Shown piece by piece: positions 8,369 to 17,284 of a stretch of DNA of 64,000 nt. Numbering within the stretch: the stretch's first letter is position 1; every line of letters starts with the position of its first letter. The notes below the pieces were generated by a model. The model was given only the letters and a program-made list of their open reading frames with translations, ran no database searches and had not been told where the DNA came from. The DNA comes from Cognataquiflexum nitidum (GTDB lineage Bacteria > Bacteroidota > Bacteroidia > Cytophagales > Cyclobacteriaceae), in contig NZ_JAKZAM010000021.1 in the NCBI RefSeq assembly GCF_022538055.1, positions 25,968 through 89,967 on the forward strand, given 5' to 3'. Made by a program: the position numbers and the translations under genes.

Positions 8369-10849
8369 TTGAACTTCGACTATCATTCTATTGACCTTCC
8401 TATAAAGGACATTATTCCTGAAGTAAAATCCCTACTTGCTGCCCATAACACACTAATTGTAAATGCGCCTCCGGGAGCAGGTAAAAGTACACTTTTGCCT
8501 CTGGCTTTGTTGGAGGAGAAATTTTTAGAGGGTAAAAAGATATTGATGCTCGAACCGCGTAGGCTTGCAGCCAAAACCATAGCTTGGCGAATGTCTGATT
8601 TGATCGGTGAAAAAGTTGGGGAATCCATTGGATTTAGGATCCGGTTCGAAAGCCAAATATCTATAAAAACACGGATAGAGGTAGTAACTGAAGGGATTTT
8701 GACGAGGATGTTGCATTCAGATAGTGCGTTGGAAGATGTAGGAATGGTGATTTTTGATGAGTTTCATGAAAGGAATATCCATGCTGATGTCGCTATGGCC
8801 CAATGCCGTGAAGTTCAGCAGATACTTAGACCTGATTTAAGGATTTTGGTCATGTCGGCAACATTGGATATGCCGCAATTGACAACTCTGCTTCAGGCTC
8901 CTGCCATCAAAAGTGAGGGAAAATCCTTCCCTGTTGTCCATCATTATGTCGGTGATTTTGACCTTGGAATTTTACCTGAGATGGTTTCAAAAACTGTGAT
9001 AGATGCTTCATTGAAGCATTCAGGAGATATTCTTGTTTTTTTACCCGGACAGGGAGAGATCAAAAAAACTGAAGCAATATTGAGGAGACAGCTTCCTGAT
9101 TTCTCAATACACCCATTGTATGGACTGCTGTGTCCACAAACCCAACATCAGGCTATATTCCCCAATAAAAATGGAAAGCGAAAAGTCGTTTTGGCAACCT
9201 CTATCGCAGAAACAAGCTTGACAATTGAAGGCATCGAAACAGTAGTGGATTCAGGTTATGGCCGTACCTCCAAGTTTAATCCAAGAACGGGTCTTTCAAA
9301 GTTGGAAACCATCAGGATTTCTAAAGATTCAGCCGACCAGCGCTCTGGAAGGGCGGGTAGACTTGGTCCCGGTGCTTGCTACAGAATGTGGTCACTGCAT
9401 ACCCATTCACAAATGGCTGAGTTTAGGACGCCAGAGATTTTGGAGGCGGATTTGGCGTCTCTAGTCCTTGATATGGTCCAATGGGGAATCAATGACATAC
9501 AGCAACTTACCTGGCTGACTCCTCCCCCTTCCGGACATATTTTTCAAGCTTATGATTTGCTCCATGAAATCAATGCCTTGGAATCAGGAAAAATCACTGC
9601 TCATGGACAAAATATTCATGCCATTCCTGCACACCCCAGGATCGCTCATATGTTGCTTATGGCGGATCAAATCCAAAAAACAGGTTTGGCCACAGATATC
9701 GCCGCCCTGCTTGAGGAAAGAGATCCTTTGGATGCGGATTCCGGGGTAGATATCAATCTAAGGCTGGAAGCAATGCGAAGGGCTCGCAAGGAAGACCTAT
9801 CTCTAAAGGGGATCAACAAAATAGAAAAAGTGGCTCGACAATATCGTAAAATGCTTCAGATTGAGGAAGAAAACGAGTTTGTAGATCCTTTTGAAACAGG
9901 TTTGCTGATCGCTTATGCCTACCCTGAAAGGATTGCCTGCTCTAGACCGGGCAACAATGCTCAATTTCAATTAGCAAATGGAAAGATTGCCACGATGGGT
10001 CATAAAGACGACCTTGCACACGAATCTTGGCTAGCTGTATCCCATGTGGATGCAAGAGATGGAATCGGTAAAATATTTTTGGCTTCTCCATTGAATCCCA
10101 AGGACCTGTTGCCCATGGTCAAAGAAAAAAAGATTGTTAAGTGGGACAAAAGAAACGGGGAATTGGTAGCGGTCAAAAACCTTTGTCTCGGTTCAATTAT
10201 CTTAAAATCCAGTCCGCTGACCAACCTGTCTGAAACTGATAGGGCAGCAGCAATCCTGGAAGTTATACGCTCGGATGGAGGTAATTTACTTGATTTTGAT
10301 GAAGAAACCCAACAGCTTCAAAACCGTGTCAACTCCCTAAGGATTTGGAATCCTGATCAAGGATGGCCTGATTTTTCGAGCCATTCACTTCTGAAGATTG
10401 CTGATAAATGGCTCTCACCCTACCTCATCGGGATCAAAAGAGAAGAAGACCTTCTCAGATTAAAACTGAAAGACATCCTGCTTAACAGCTTGGATTTTGA
10501 CCAGCAAAAGCTTCTTAAGTCCATGGCTCCGGAAAAAATAGCTGTTCCGAGCGGAAGCATGATTCCTATACAGTATCAGGGAGATGGAGAATCACCGGTG
10601 TTGGCCGTACGTCTTCAGGAAGTATTCGGTTGGCTCGACACGCCCAAAATTAATGGGGGAAAAATCCCGCTGTTGTTGCACCTTTTATCCCCCGGATTCA
10701 AGCCTGTACAGGTGACTTCAGATTTAAGGAGTTTTTGGATGAACACTTATTTTGAGGTTAAGAAAGAGCTTAAGAGAAGATATCCAAAGCATTCCTGGCC
10801 TGAGGAACCATTACAGGCAGAAGCTGTCCGTGGGGTAAAGCGAAAATAG
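8369..10849 (+). CDS. hrpB: ATP-dependent helicase HrpB
   Basis: This 826-aa DEAH-box helicase has the HrpB layout: two RecA-like domains, then a helical HA2-type domain and the HrpB-specific C-terminus. Walker A (PPGAGKST) is near residue 35, DEFHER near 130, SATLD near 168 and the domain-2 motif QRSGRAGRLGPG near 327. The length equals the family norm of about 820-840 aa. Translation appears to start at TTG 8369, because no ATG lies close and the protein aligns from MNFDYHSIDLP. The role is probably RNA or RNP remodelling; the substrate is not known in most bacteria. The gene ends in TAG. Confidence 0.93.
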   Translation: MNFDYHSIDLPIKDIIPEVKSLLAAHNTLIVNAPPGAGKSTLLPLALLEEKFLEGKKILMLEPRRLAAKTIAWRMSDLIGEKVGESIGFRIRFESQISIKTRIEVVTEGILTRMLHSDSALEDVGMVIFDEFHERNIHADVAMAQCREVQQILRPDLRILVMSATLDMPQLTTLLQAPAIKSEGKSFPVVHHYVGDFDLGILPEMVSKTVIDASLKHSGDILVFLPGQGEIKKTEAILRRQLPDFSIHPLYGLLCPQTQHQAIFPNKNGKRKVVLATSIAETSLTIEGIETVVDSGYGRTSKFNPRTGLSKLETIRISKDSADQRSGRAGRLGPGACYRMWSLHTHSQMAEFRTPEILEADLASLVLDMVQWGINDIQQLTWLTPPPSGHIFQAYDLLHEINALESGKITAHGQNIHAIPAHPRIAHMLLMADQIQKTGLATDIAALLEERDPLDADSGVDINLRLEAMRRARKEDLSLKGINKIEKVARQYRKMLQIEEENEFVDPFETGLLIAYAYPERIACSRPGNNAQFQLANGKIATMGHKDDLAHESWLAVSHVDARDGIGKIFLASPLNPKDLLPMVKEKKIVKWDKRNGELVAVKNLCLGSIILKSSPLTNLSETDRAAAILEVIRSDGGNLLDFDEETQQLQNRVNSLRIWNPDQGWPDFSSHSLLKIADKWLSPYLIGIKREEDLLRLKLKDILLNSLDFDQQKLLKSMAPEKIAVPSGSMIPIQYQGDGESPVLAVRLQEVFGWLDTPKINGGKIPLLLHLLSPGFKPVQVTSDLRSFWMNTYFEVKKELKRRYPKHSWPEEPLQAEAVRGVKRK

Positions 10850-11121
10850 AAAGCAAATTTCATAACCTGATTTGAGAACCCTTTAGGTTTCTTTTGATTT
10901 CCAACGCTATATTTGCAAATCCTGTAAGTTAATTTCTTGAAATACAATTCTTACCTCCCTTAAATTGCTATAGTGTGGTCTAGACTGCCATCTTCCCGAT
11001 TTTTAGGGTTCATTATTCCAAAATCCGTTTTCAAAACGCATTAAAATTCCAAATCAATTTCGGTTATCATACAATGTGGGTTAACTTGCTGTATATAAGT
11101 TAATTCTTAACCACTATTGAC

Positions 11122-12108
11122 ATGAAATCTCTTATCACAGGAGCATCGGGATATTTAGGGCAGAGGCTGGCAATGAAGCTTGCCGAAACAGGTGAGTCAG
11201 TACATGCCATGATCCGAAACCCCAAGGCTGTCAAGACCTTGGAACATCCCAACATCAAGATTTTTTATGGTGATGTTTTGGATGATAACAGCATCAAAAC
11301 AGCCATGGAAGGCTGTGATACCGTTTTTCATGTTGCTGCCTTGGCAAGAGTTTGGGCAAGGGATGCAGATGATTTTTATAACATAAATGTAAACGGGACG
11401 GCCAATGTCATCCGTGCCTCCCAAGAACTGAATATTTCAAAATTTATACTGACAAGTTCAACTGGCACTATCGGACCTTCGCTGAACCTTCCCAATAATG
11501 AGGAAACCCCAAGATGGAGCAGTTTCAACAACGATTATGAAATCAGCAAATCAATGGCAGACAAGGAATTGTTGAAACATGCCGCTAACGGATTTCCGGG
11601 ATTGATTGTCATGCCATCAAGGATTTTTGGCCCCGGGATAGCTTCCCCAAGTTCCGGGGTCAACAGGATCATAATAGGTTTCATCAAAAAAGGATTTGCA
11701 GTCATTCCAAAGCAAAGCGGGGTTATCGGAAATTATGGATTCATCGATGATATCGTCAACGGACATATTTTGGCAAGAGATAAGGGAGCAATAGGAGAAA
11801 AGTATATCCTTGGAGGGGAAAATAGGACTTTGGGAGAACTGTTTGAGGCAATAAAAAATCGGGTAAACAAAAACGGATTGATTTTGAAAATCCCTGTGTG
11901 GCCTCTGTCTTATTATTCGATGTTTTCCCAATTTTTGGCAGATCGATTTGGGATCGAGCCAAGAATCACCCCTGACCTGGTCAAGCGATTAGGTCAAAAC
12001 TCCGCTTTTGACTGTTCCAAGGCAATCTCACAGCTCGGGTATCACATTACCCCATTTGAGGAGGCGATTGAAGCAACTGTCCGATTTTTAACCAAAGCAC
12101 AAGACTGA
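11122..12108 (+). CDS. NAD-dependent epimerase/dehydratase family protein
   Basis: This is a 328-aa extended SDR. The N-terminal ITGASGYLGQRLA supplies the G-x-x-G-x-x-G NAD(P) motif. The catalytic Tyr-x-x-x-Lys appears as YEISKS near residue 140, with STGTIGPS before it. The sequence resembles the dihydroflavonol-4-reductase/3-beta-HSD-like branch more than nucleotide-sugar epimerases. The substrate is unknown. It is a single gene with gaps of 270 and 400 bp on either side. Confidence 0.88.
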   Translation: MKSLITGASGYLGQRLAMKLAETGESVHAMIRNPKAVKTLEHPNIKIFYGDVLDDNSIKTAMEGCDTVFHVAALARVWARDADDFYNINVNGTANVIRASQELNISKFILTSSTGTIGPSLNLPNNEETPRWSSFNNDYEISKSMADKELLKHAANGFPGLIVMPSRIFGPGIASPSSGVNRIIIGFIKKGFAVIPKQSGVIGNYGFIDDIVNGHILARDKGAIGEKYILGGENRTLGELFEAIKNRVNKNGLILKIPVWPLSYYSMFSQFLADRFGIEPRITPDLVKRLGQNSAFDCSKAISQLGYHITPFEEAIEATVRFLTKAQD

Positions 12109-12507
12109 AAAATCACTTTGTCATGATTACCAGAGCAATATGAAGAGTTGGTAAAATCCTTGGCTGTAGAATCTGTCAAAAGCGCTATGGGCCATTTTTG
12201 GCAGCTTTTCCAAATACAGGGTTGCCTGTTTTTTGTGATCTTGTCAAATCTAATTTTAGGATTTATGCAGACTTTTTTGTCTAGACCTGCACAATGCTCA
12301 AGTTTTTAAGGACCTATTCAGGAGGATAAAAAAATAAAAGTATCCGATTTTTACTCTTAAAAACCATGCAAGTGTGGGAGGAAATTACCAGTATTCCAAT
12401 ATGAAATTTTATAGATGCCTACGATGTAAAAAGTAAAGCCAAAAAAATACTTTAAATGATCCCTGAAACCGGGACAAATTTTATAGAGAATAGCTATCGG
12501 GAGAAAA
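12109..12507. other. Intergenic region, nothing recognised
   Basis: About 400 bp lie between two convergent genes. No open frame of note, strong terminator or repeat was found in it. Confidence 0.5.
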
Positions 12508-13125
12508 TTAGAGGTTGTCCAGATAACCTAAAAGATTTAGGAAACAAGCAACAGAAAACGGTGTAACCTGCATTTCATCCATTTTGGCCAAATAGATATC
12601 ACGCACCTCTTTGTATCTGCTTGGATTGTATAATTTGGCTAAGGCTATGCCACGTGAAGACCTGTAGGTAAAATTTTGGGTTACAATGTTTCTATCAGGA
12701 TCTTCATTGAAAAACCTCTCCAATTTAACTCCTTTGGAATAGCTGTCCATCCAAGGAAACCCGTCTTTGACAAGGAAGTCTTCTACTTTTTGGATTACAG
12801 AATTTATCTCCATGTCATTTTCCAAAAAATACCTCTTTGGCATTTTAGGATCAATTTTATCCAAGGTTTCAACCAAAGTGATGCTCCTGTCTTTGTAATC
12901 CCCAAGTGTCGGCAAGAATTTATGTATGATGGATTCAACAAGATCAAACCTTACCCCCAGATGGTACTCCAAATAAGAAGCATCATTGAAGTGGGTATGA
13001 TGAAAGAAAATGATCTGCTTTCCTTGATTTGTGGTTTTAGAATAATGAAGCTGTTTCTTTTCCAAGCTGAAGCCGAAATCAGCAAGGAATTCCTCATGCA
13101 ACAATATCATTTCTTTTATTTTCAT
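12508..13125 (-). CDS. Hypothetical protein, 205 aa
   Basis: This is a soluble cytoplasmic protein with no signal peptide. It has charged, helix-forming stretches and a central segment HHTHFNDASYLEYHLGVRF that looks like a beta-rich core. The codon pattern and length support a real gene, but no family was recognised. It stands alone on the minus strand. Confidence 0.7.
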   Translation of the reverse strand: MKIKEMILLHEEFLADFGFSLEKKQLHYSKTTNQGKQIIFFHHTHFNDASYLEYHLGVRFDLVESIIHKFLPTLGDYKDRSITLVETLDKIDPKMPKRYFLENDMEINSVIQKVEDFLVKDGFPWMDSYSKGVKLERFFNEDPDRNIVTQNFTYRSSRGIALAKLYNPSRYKEVRDIYLAKMDEMQVTPFSVACFLNLLGYLDNL

Positions 13126-13413
13126 GGATTATTCCAATTTTATATTTGATATAACGATTAATGTGATCTTGTATTATAAACTTTTTTATAATATTTATGT
13201 TTCATTTTCAAGTGAATTCCAAATGGTCTGTCTGATATAAATCTTAGCAGGCTTATCACTTAAGTATTGAAACTGAAATACTATTTCTAATTTTGAGAGG
13301 ATTGAAAATCTTAAATACAACATTTACACTCGACCAAAATGCAACGATCGTATTTTTTATGTATGTAAGATACAAAAATTAGACCATTTTCATTCTTAAG
13401 AATAAAAAAAATT

Positions 13414-14127
13414 ATGTATTGGGTAAATATTAGTGATGAAAAAGTAAATAAACTGCTTTCCTTTTGCACAAAAGCAGATTTTAATTTTTCTTATAATACA
13501 TTCAGGAAAATAATATTGGTTAAAAAACCCCAATCTTCTGAGGAAATAAAGATCAGGCATTCAATTCAAAGTAAGTTTTTGATAGAAGATAATTCCCTTC
13601 AATACCAGGATTTTCAGAATCTGGTTATTGTCTCCATAAAGTCAGGAATGGCGGTTACAGCTTTTTATGAAAATGGCCAATTGACAGACCATAAGGTATT
13701 TAGGGCATATATGGTCCGGAAGAAACAGGGGAAAAGCCAAATCAAACATTTAAAAACCAAAGGAAAATCAAGAGCTGGTTCAAGAGTTCGGCTACAGGAG
13801 ACTTTGGAATTTTTTGAAAACATCAACGAAAGGCTTCAATCCTTTTTTGAAGAAAATCGGGTAGACCTTATAGCTTTGGGCTGTTCTCCTACTTTAGTCC
13901 CATATTTTTTCAACAGTAAAAAGGCCACTCCCTTTGAAAAGTCAGATCCAAGGATATTCAAAATTCCTATACATGTTCCTTCAGCCACATTTGAAAATAT
14001 GGAAAAAACCTATCGCACTATTTCTCAAACCAAAATATGGGTAGATCACAATAATGAAGTACTGCTGCGCCCCTATCTAGCACAAGTATTTCCCAAACTA
14101 GAGGAGGACAGTGGGGAAGATTGGTAA
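13414..14127 (+). CDS. VLRF1-like (Vms1-type) peptidyl-tRNA hydrolase
   Basis: This 237-aa cytoplasmic protein resembles the VLRF1 domain, the eRF1-like release-factor fold of eukaryotic Vms1/ANKZF1 and of bacterial relatives. Residues 102-109 read RKKQGKSQ, matching the G-x-x-Q loop whose Gln acts in cleaving peptidyl-tRNA on stalled large subunits. A K-G-K-S-R-A-G-S-R-V-R-L-Q-E stretch at about 116-129 corresponds to the family's S-A-G-x-x-L-R-R-x-N-E helix. Residues about 150-162 (VDLIALGCSPTLV) fit the following core strand. The N-terminal 70 residues are less conserved. The likely role is ribosome rescue or quality control. Family membership is by motif memory only. Confidence 0.65.
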   Translation: MYWVNISDEKVNKLLSFCTKADFNFSYNTFRKIILVKKPQSSEEIKIRHSIQSKFLIEDNSLQYQDFQNLVIVSIKSGMAVTAFYENGQLTDHKVFRAYMVRKKQGKSQIKHLKTKGKSRAGSRVRLQETLEFFENINERLQSFFEENRVDLIALGCSPTLVPYFFNSKKATPFEKSDPRIFKIPIHVPSATFENMEKTYRTISQTKIWVDHNNEVLLRPYLAQVFPKLEEDSGEDW

Positions 14128-14159
14128 GGCCTAGGATTAATTTCTTGGAACAGTTATTG

Positions 14160-14182
14160 GGGTAAATCCGAAAAATTTACCC
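14160..14182 (+). other. Stem-loop just upstream of start codon
   Basis: GGGTAAAT (14160-14167) pairs with ATTTACCC (14175-14182), loop CCGAAAA. It ends 5 nt before the ATG of the next gene, so it could affect ribosome access or be a short attenuator. There is no T-run. Confidence 0.4.
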
Positions 14183-14187
14183 TTGAT

Positions 14188-14757
14188 ATGTATAAAACAG
14201 TTCTCATTTTGTTTATCTGCATACAGTCTTTTTTTGTTCAGGATATTTTTGCACAGCGCTATGGCAGTGCATTGGGCCTAAGGATGGGCAATAACTCCAA
14301 TGGCAGGACAATCGGACTTTCCGGACAACAGCGTGTCTTTAAACACGTTACTTTGGAGGGTATTGTTCAATCGGATTTTGATAGAAACACGACCTTACAT
14401 TTGCTGGTGCAAAAGCATAAACCTATCATTTCCAAGGGTTTTAATTATTATCTAGGGGCGGGAGTATCTTCAGGGTGGGAGGAAAGTTTCGTCAAAATAC
14501 CGGAATCAAACCAAATCATCCATACCTATGGCAATCCGACCACTGGTGTAGACCTTGTAGGCGGGATAGAAATGACGCTTGCCAATACAGTCATTTCTTT
14601 AGATTACAAGCCAAACTTTAACCTTTCGGGCAGGGAAGAATTTTTGCGTAGTCAAGTGGGTATTTCCGCCAGGATTGTCTTGGTCAAAAGCAAAGAACAG
14701 GATAAAAAAAGAAAGAAAAGGCTAAGGGAAAAAAGAAAATCAAAGCGGAGGAAGTAG
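14188..14757 (+). CDS. Putative outer-membrane beta-barrel protein
   Basis: This 189-aa protein has a signal peptide (YKTVLILFICIQSFFVQDIFAQ). The mature part has alternating polar and hydrophobic strands (ALGLRMGNNS, RTIGLSGQQRVF, FNYYLGAGVSSG, VDLVGGIEMTL, VISLDYKPNFNLSG) typical of small outer-membrane barrels. The C-terminal 24 residues are almost all Lys, Arg and Glu (KKRKKRLREKRKSKRRK), an odd tail that would stay soluble. It begins 60 bp after the VLRF1-like gene and may be co-transcribed. Function is unknown. Confidence 0.65.
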   Translation: MYKTVLILFICIQSFFVQDIFAQRYGSALGLRMGNNSNGRTIGLSGQQRVFKHVTLEGIVQSDFDRNTTLHLLVQKHKPIISKGFNYYLGAGVSSGWEESFVKIPESNQIIHTYGNPTTGVDLVGGIEMTLANTVISLDYKPNFNLSGREEFLRSQVGISARIVLVKSKEQDKKRKKRLREKRKSKRRK

Positions 14758-15293
14758 GCGGTTGACGAGGTGAATAAAGGATTTAATTGTTTTATTGGTA
14801 TTAGAGGTTTTAATTGTTATTGCTGAATTAAATCTTGAATCTTGTGGATAAATTTGAATCTTGGAGCTTTTTCGTTATTGGGTTTTCAGATTATGGACAG
14901 GCAGGGATGAATTTTTTCAGGTGAGAAAGGTTGCACTATCCCTTACTTTGGTACTTCTTACCTCTTACTTTAGTATGGCTTTGCTAGGAAGAATGCAGTT
15001 CGGTTAAGAAAGTTTGACGGCAAGGAAGCAATCAGGCACTATCAACGACCTTGTTGTTTTCCAGAAATGTGTTGTGAGTTAGAGGTAAAATCCAAGAAAT
15101 CTCTCCTCCAATTTTTATATTGATGTTCTAAGTTCTTAGAAAATTCTAAACTAAATTTTAGTTTAGTCTGTTTGTAAAGGTTTTTGGATATTAAAAGATG
15201 TGATTTGCTAGGCCAACTTAACTATTGTATGGTTTGAATTATTCTTATTTTCGACTATATTTTAAGAATAATTGAAATCTGAAAAGAGAAATT
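14758..15293. other. Intergenic region, nothing recognised
   Basis: A 536-bp A+T-rich gap separates two plus-strand genes. It presumably holds the promoter of the TPR regulator. ACTATATTTT at about 15254-15263 is one mismatch from TAnnTTTG. No other structure was found. Confidence 0.4.
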
Positions 15294-17156
15294 ATGAATT
15301 GTCCGTGTTTTTTTGGTTTTATTTGGATGCTACTCCTCTCCCCTATACTTGAGGCAAAATCCCAAAATTCAGACAGCCTGCTTGCGGTCTATCATTCCAG
15401 TGAGGAAGGGCAAGCAAAACTCTCGGCACTTCACCAATTGTTCCTTTCCTACCTTAATAATGATCCGGCTAAAGCGGGCCTTTACGCCAAAGAGCAACTT
15501 TTGTATGCAGAAAGTATAGGTGACCTGCTTGGGATAGGTATGGCAAATTATAATTTTGGGGTACTGTCCAACAACAGAAATCAGTTTGATTCTGCCGCCT
15601 TTTGGTACAAGAAAGCACTTGGATATTTTGAAGAAGCCGAAAATCCTGAAAAAATAATCCTTGTCAAGTATGGCCAGGCAATTCTTGCATATTATGATGG
15701 GGATTACCCTGCTGCTTTGGATCTGTTGGAGGATAATGTCCGTTTGACTCTAGAGACTCAGTCTGATTCATCAGGATTAGGTGATGAATACCATATGATT
15801 GGCATGGTAAGTATGCGGCAGGGTAATTTGAATATCGCCCTTTCAAAAACACTCCGGGCAGTTAGAATTTTTGAAAAATCCCGAAATCAGGTGGGTTTGG
15901 CAGATGCTTACAACACCCTCGGTGGTATAGAAAGCAGTTTGGGTAACTTCAATAAATCCATTGAGTATAACCTGCTTTCTCTGAAAATATATCAGGAAAG
16001 TAATGACAAACTGTATGAGGCGCAGGCATTGAATGATATAGGTAACAGCTACTATTATCTAAAACAATATGATGAAGCTATTTCCCACCTGATGCAGAGT
16101 GCGGACCTTTCTCGACAACTTGAATTTAAAGACTTGGAAGCAACCGCCTATACCAACCTTGGTAAAACCTACACTGCCAGGAAGGAATATATACAGGCAA
16201 TTGAAATTCTCTTAAAAGGGCTAAAACTGGTAGAGGAAACAGAAACACTTTTAAAAATCGTAGAAATCTGTAACGAACTTGGTAAATGCTATCAAGGGCT
16301 CAATAGATTCGATACCGCCATTCAATATTTTGATCGCTCTATTGAGCTGGCAGGAAATAATGGCATACTTGAAGCATTGAGCAAAGCCTACCTCTATCGG
16401 TCGGTTTCCAATGAAAGTGTCAACAACCTAAAGGATGCCTATGAGGATTATAGAAAATATGCAGCACTAAAGGATTCTATTTTTAATGTTGCTAAATCCC
16501 AACAAATTGAGGAGTTACGCGCAATTTTTGAATTAGAAACCAAGGACAATGAAATCCAGATTCAGCAGAATTCCATTCAACTTCTTGAGCAAGAAGCACA
16601 GATTGCCTCTCTCCAAAAAATACTTTTGGGTTTAGGTTTGATCGCGATGGCATTGGTCGGCGGTTTTGGATGGTATGCTTTTCGGCAGAAATTCAAAAAA
16701 AACGAGGTTATCAGGAAACAGATGGATGCTGCCCTACATTATAAATCCAGAGAACTCACTACCCAAGCCCTGCATCTTGCCAAAAAGAATGAGACTCTTG
16801 GTATTTTAAAAGACATTGCCCAAAAGGGAAAAGAAAACGAAAACCCGGAAGTATATCACAAGTTGATCCAGACGATCAGTGCTGACCTCAGAGAAGACAA
16901 GGGTTGGCATATATTTGCAAGTTTTTTTGAAGAGGTTCACCCGGATTTTTTTTCACGTGTAGCTGCTGCCTGTCCCGGTCTGTCACCCAATGATTACCGC
17001 CTGATGGCATTGATTAAGATGAATCTTTCCTCCAAGGAAATCGCCAATATCCTTTGTATTTCCATTCCCGGGATCAAAAAAGCCCGTCAACGGCTCCGAA
17101 AAAAGTTAGGACTTGAATCAGGAGACTCGCTTGAAGAGGCTATAATTACACTTTAA
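15294..17156 (+). CDS. Membrane-anchored TPR protein with LuxR-type HTH
   Basis: This 620-aa protein has a signal peptide at residues 1-22. A long series of tetratricopeptide repeats covers about 45-390 (for example AYNTLGGIESSLGNFNKSIE and DIGNSYYYLKQYDEAIS). A coiled segment, a transmembrane helix at about 443-463 (LLGLGLIAMALVGGFGWYAF) and a C-terminal LuxR-like helix-turn-helix at about 562-620 (LSSKEIANILCISIPGIKKA) follow. The order implies periplasmic TPRs and a cytoplasmic DNA-binding domain, a one-component membrane regulator type common in Bacteroidota. It lies 128 bp upstream of the aerolysin-like gene, the obvious candidate target. Confidence 0.85.
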   Translation: MNCPCFFGFIWMLLLSPILEAKSQNSDSLLAVYHSSEEGQAKLSALHQLFLSYLNNDPAKAGLYAKEQLLYAESIGDLLGIGMANYNFGVLSNNRNQFDSAAFWYKKALGYFEEAENPEKIILVKYGQAILAYYDGDYPAALDLLEDNVRLTLETQSDSSGLGDEYHMIGMVSMRQGNLNIALSKTLRAVRIFEKSRNQVGLADAYNTLGGIESSLGNFNKSIEYNLLSLKIYQESNDKLYEAQALNDIGNSYYYLKQYDEAISHLMQSADLSRQLEFKDLEATAYTNLGKTYTARKEYIQAIEILLKGLKLVEETETLLKIVEICNELGKCYQGLNRFDTAIQYFDRSIELAGNNGILEALSKAYLYRSVSNESVNNLKDAYEDYRKYAALKDSIFNVAKSQQIEELRAIFELETKDNEIQIQQNSIQLLEQEAQIASLQKILLGLGLIAMALVGGFGWYAFRQKFKKNEVIRKQMDAALHYKSRELTTQALHLAKKNETLGILKDIAQKGKENENPEVYHKLIQTISADLREDKGWHIFASFFEEVHPDFFSRVAAACPGLSPNDYRLMALIKMNLSSKEIANILCISIPGIKKARQRLRKKLGLESGDSLEEAIITL

Positions 17157-17284
17157 CCGATCTTTTAACTGATTTAAGTTACGAGTATACCATTTGTCCC
17201 CCCTTGTTTTTTAGCTTTTCATTGGGTTTTGAATAGGTTTGATTTTGTCAGTTTTGGCATTTTCAACCTTTTATAAAGCTTAAC

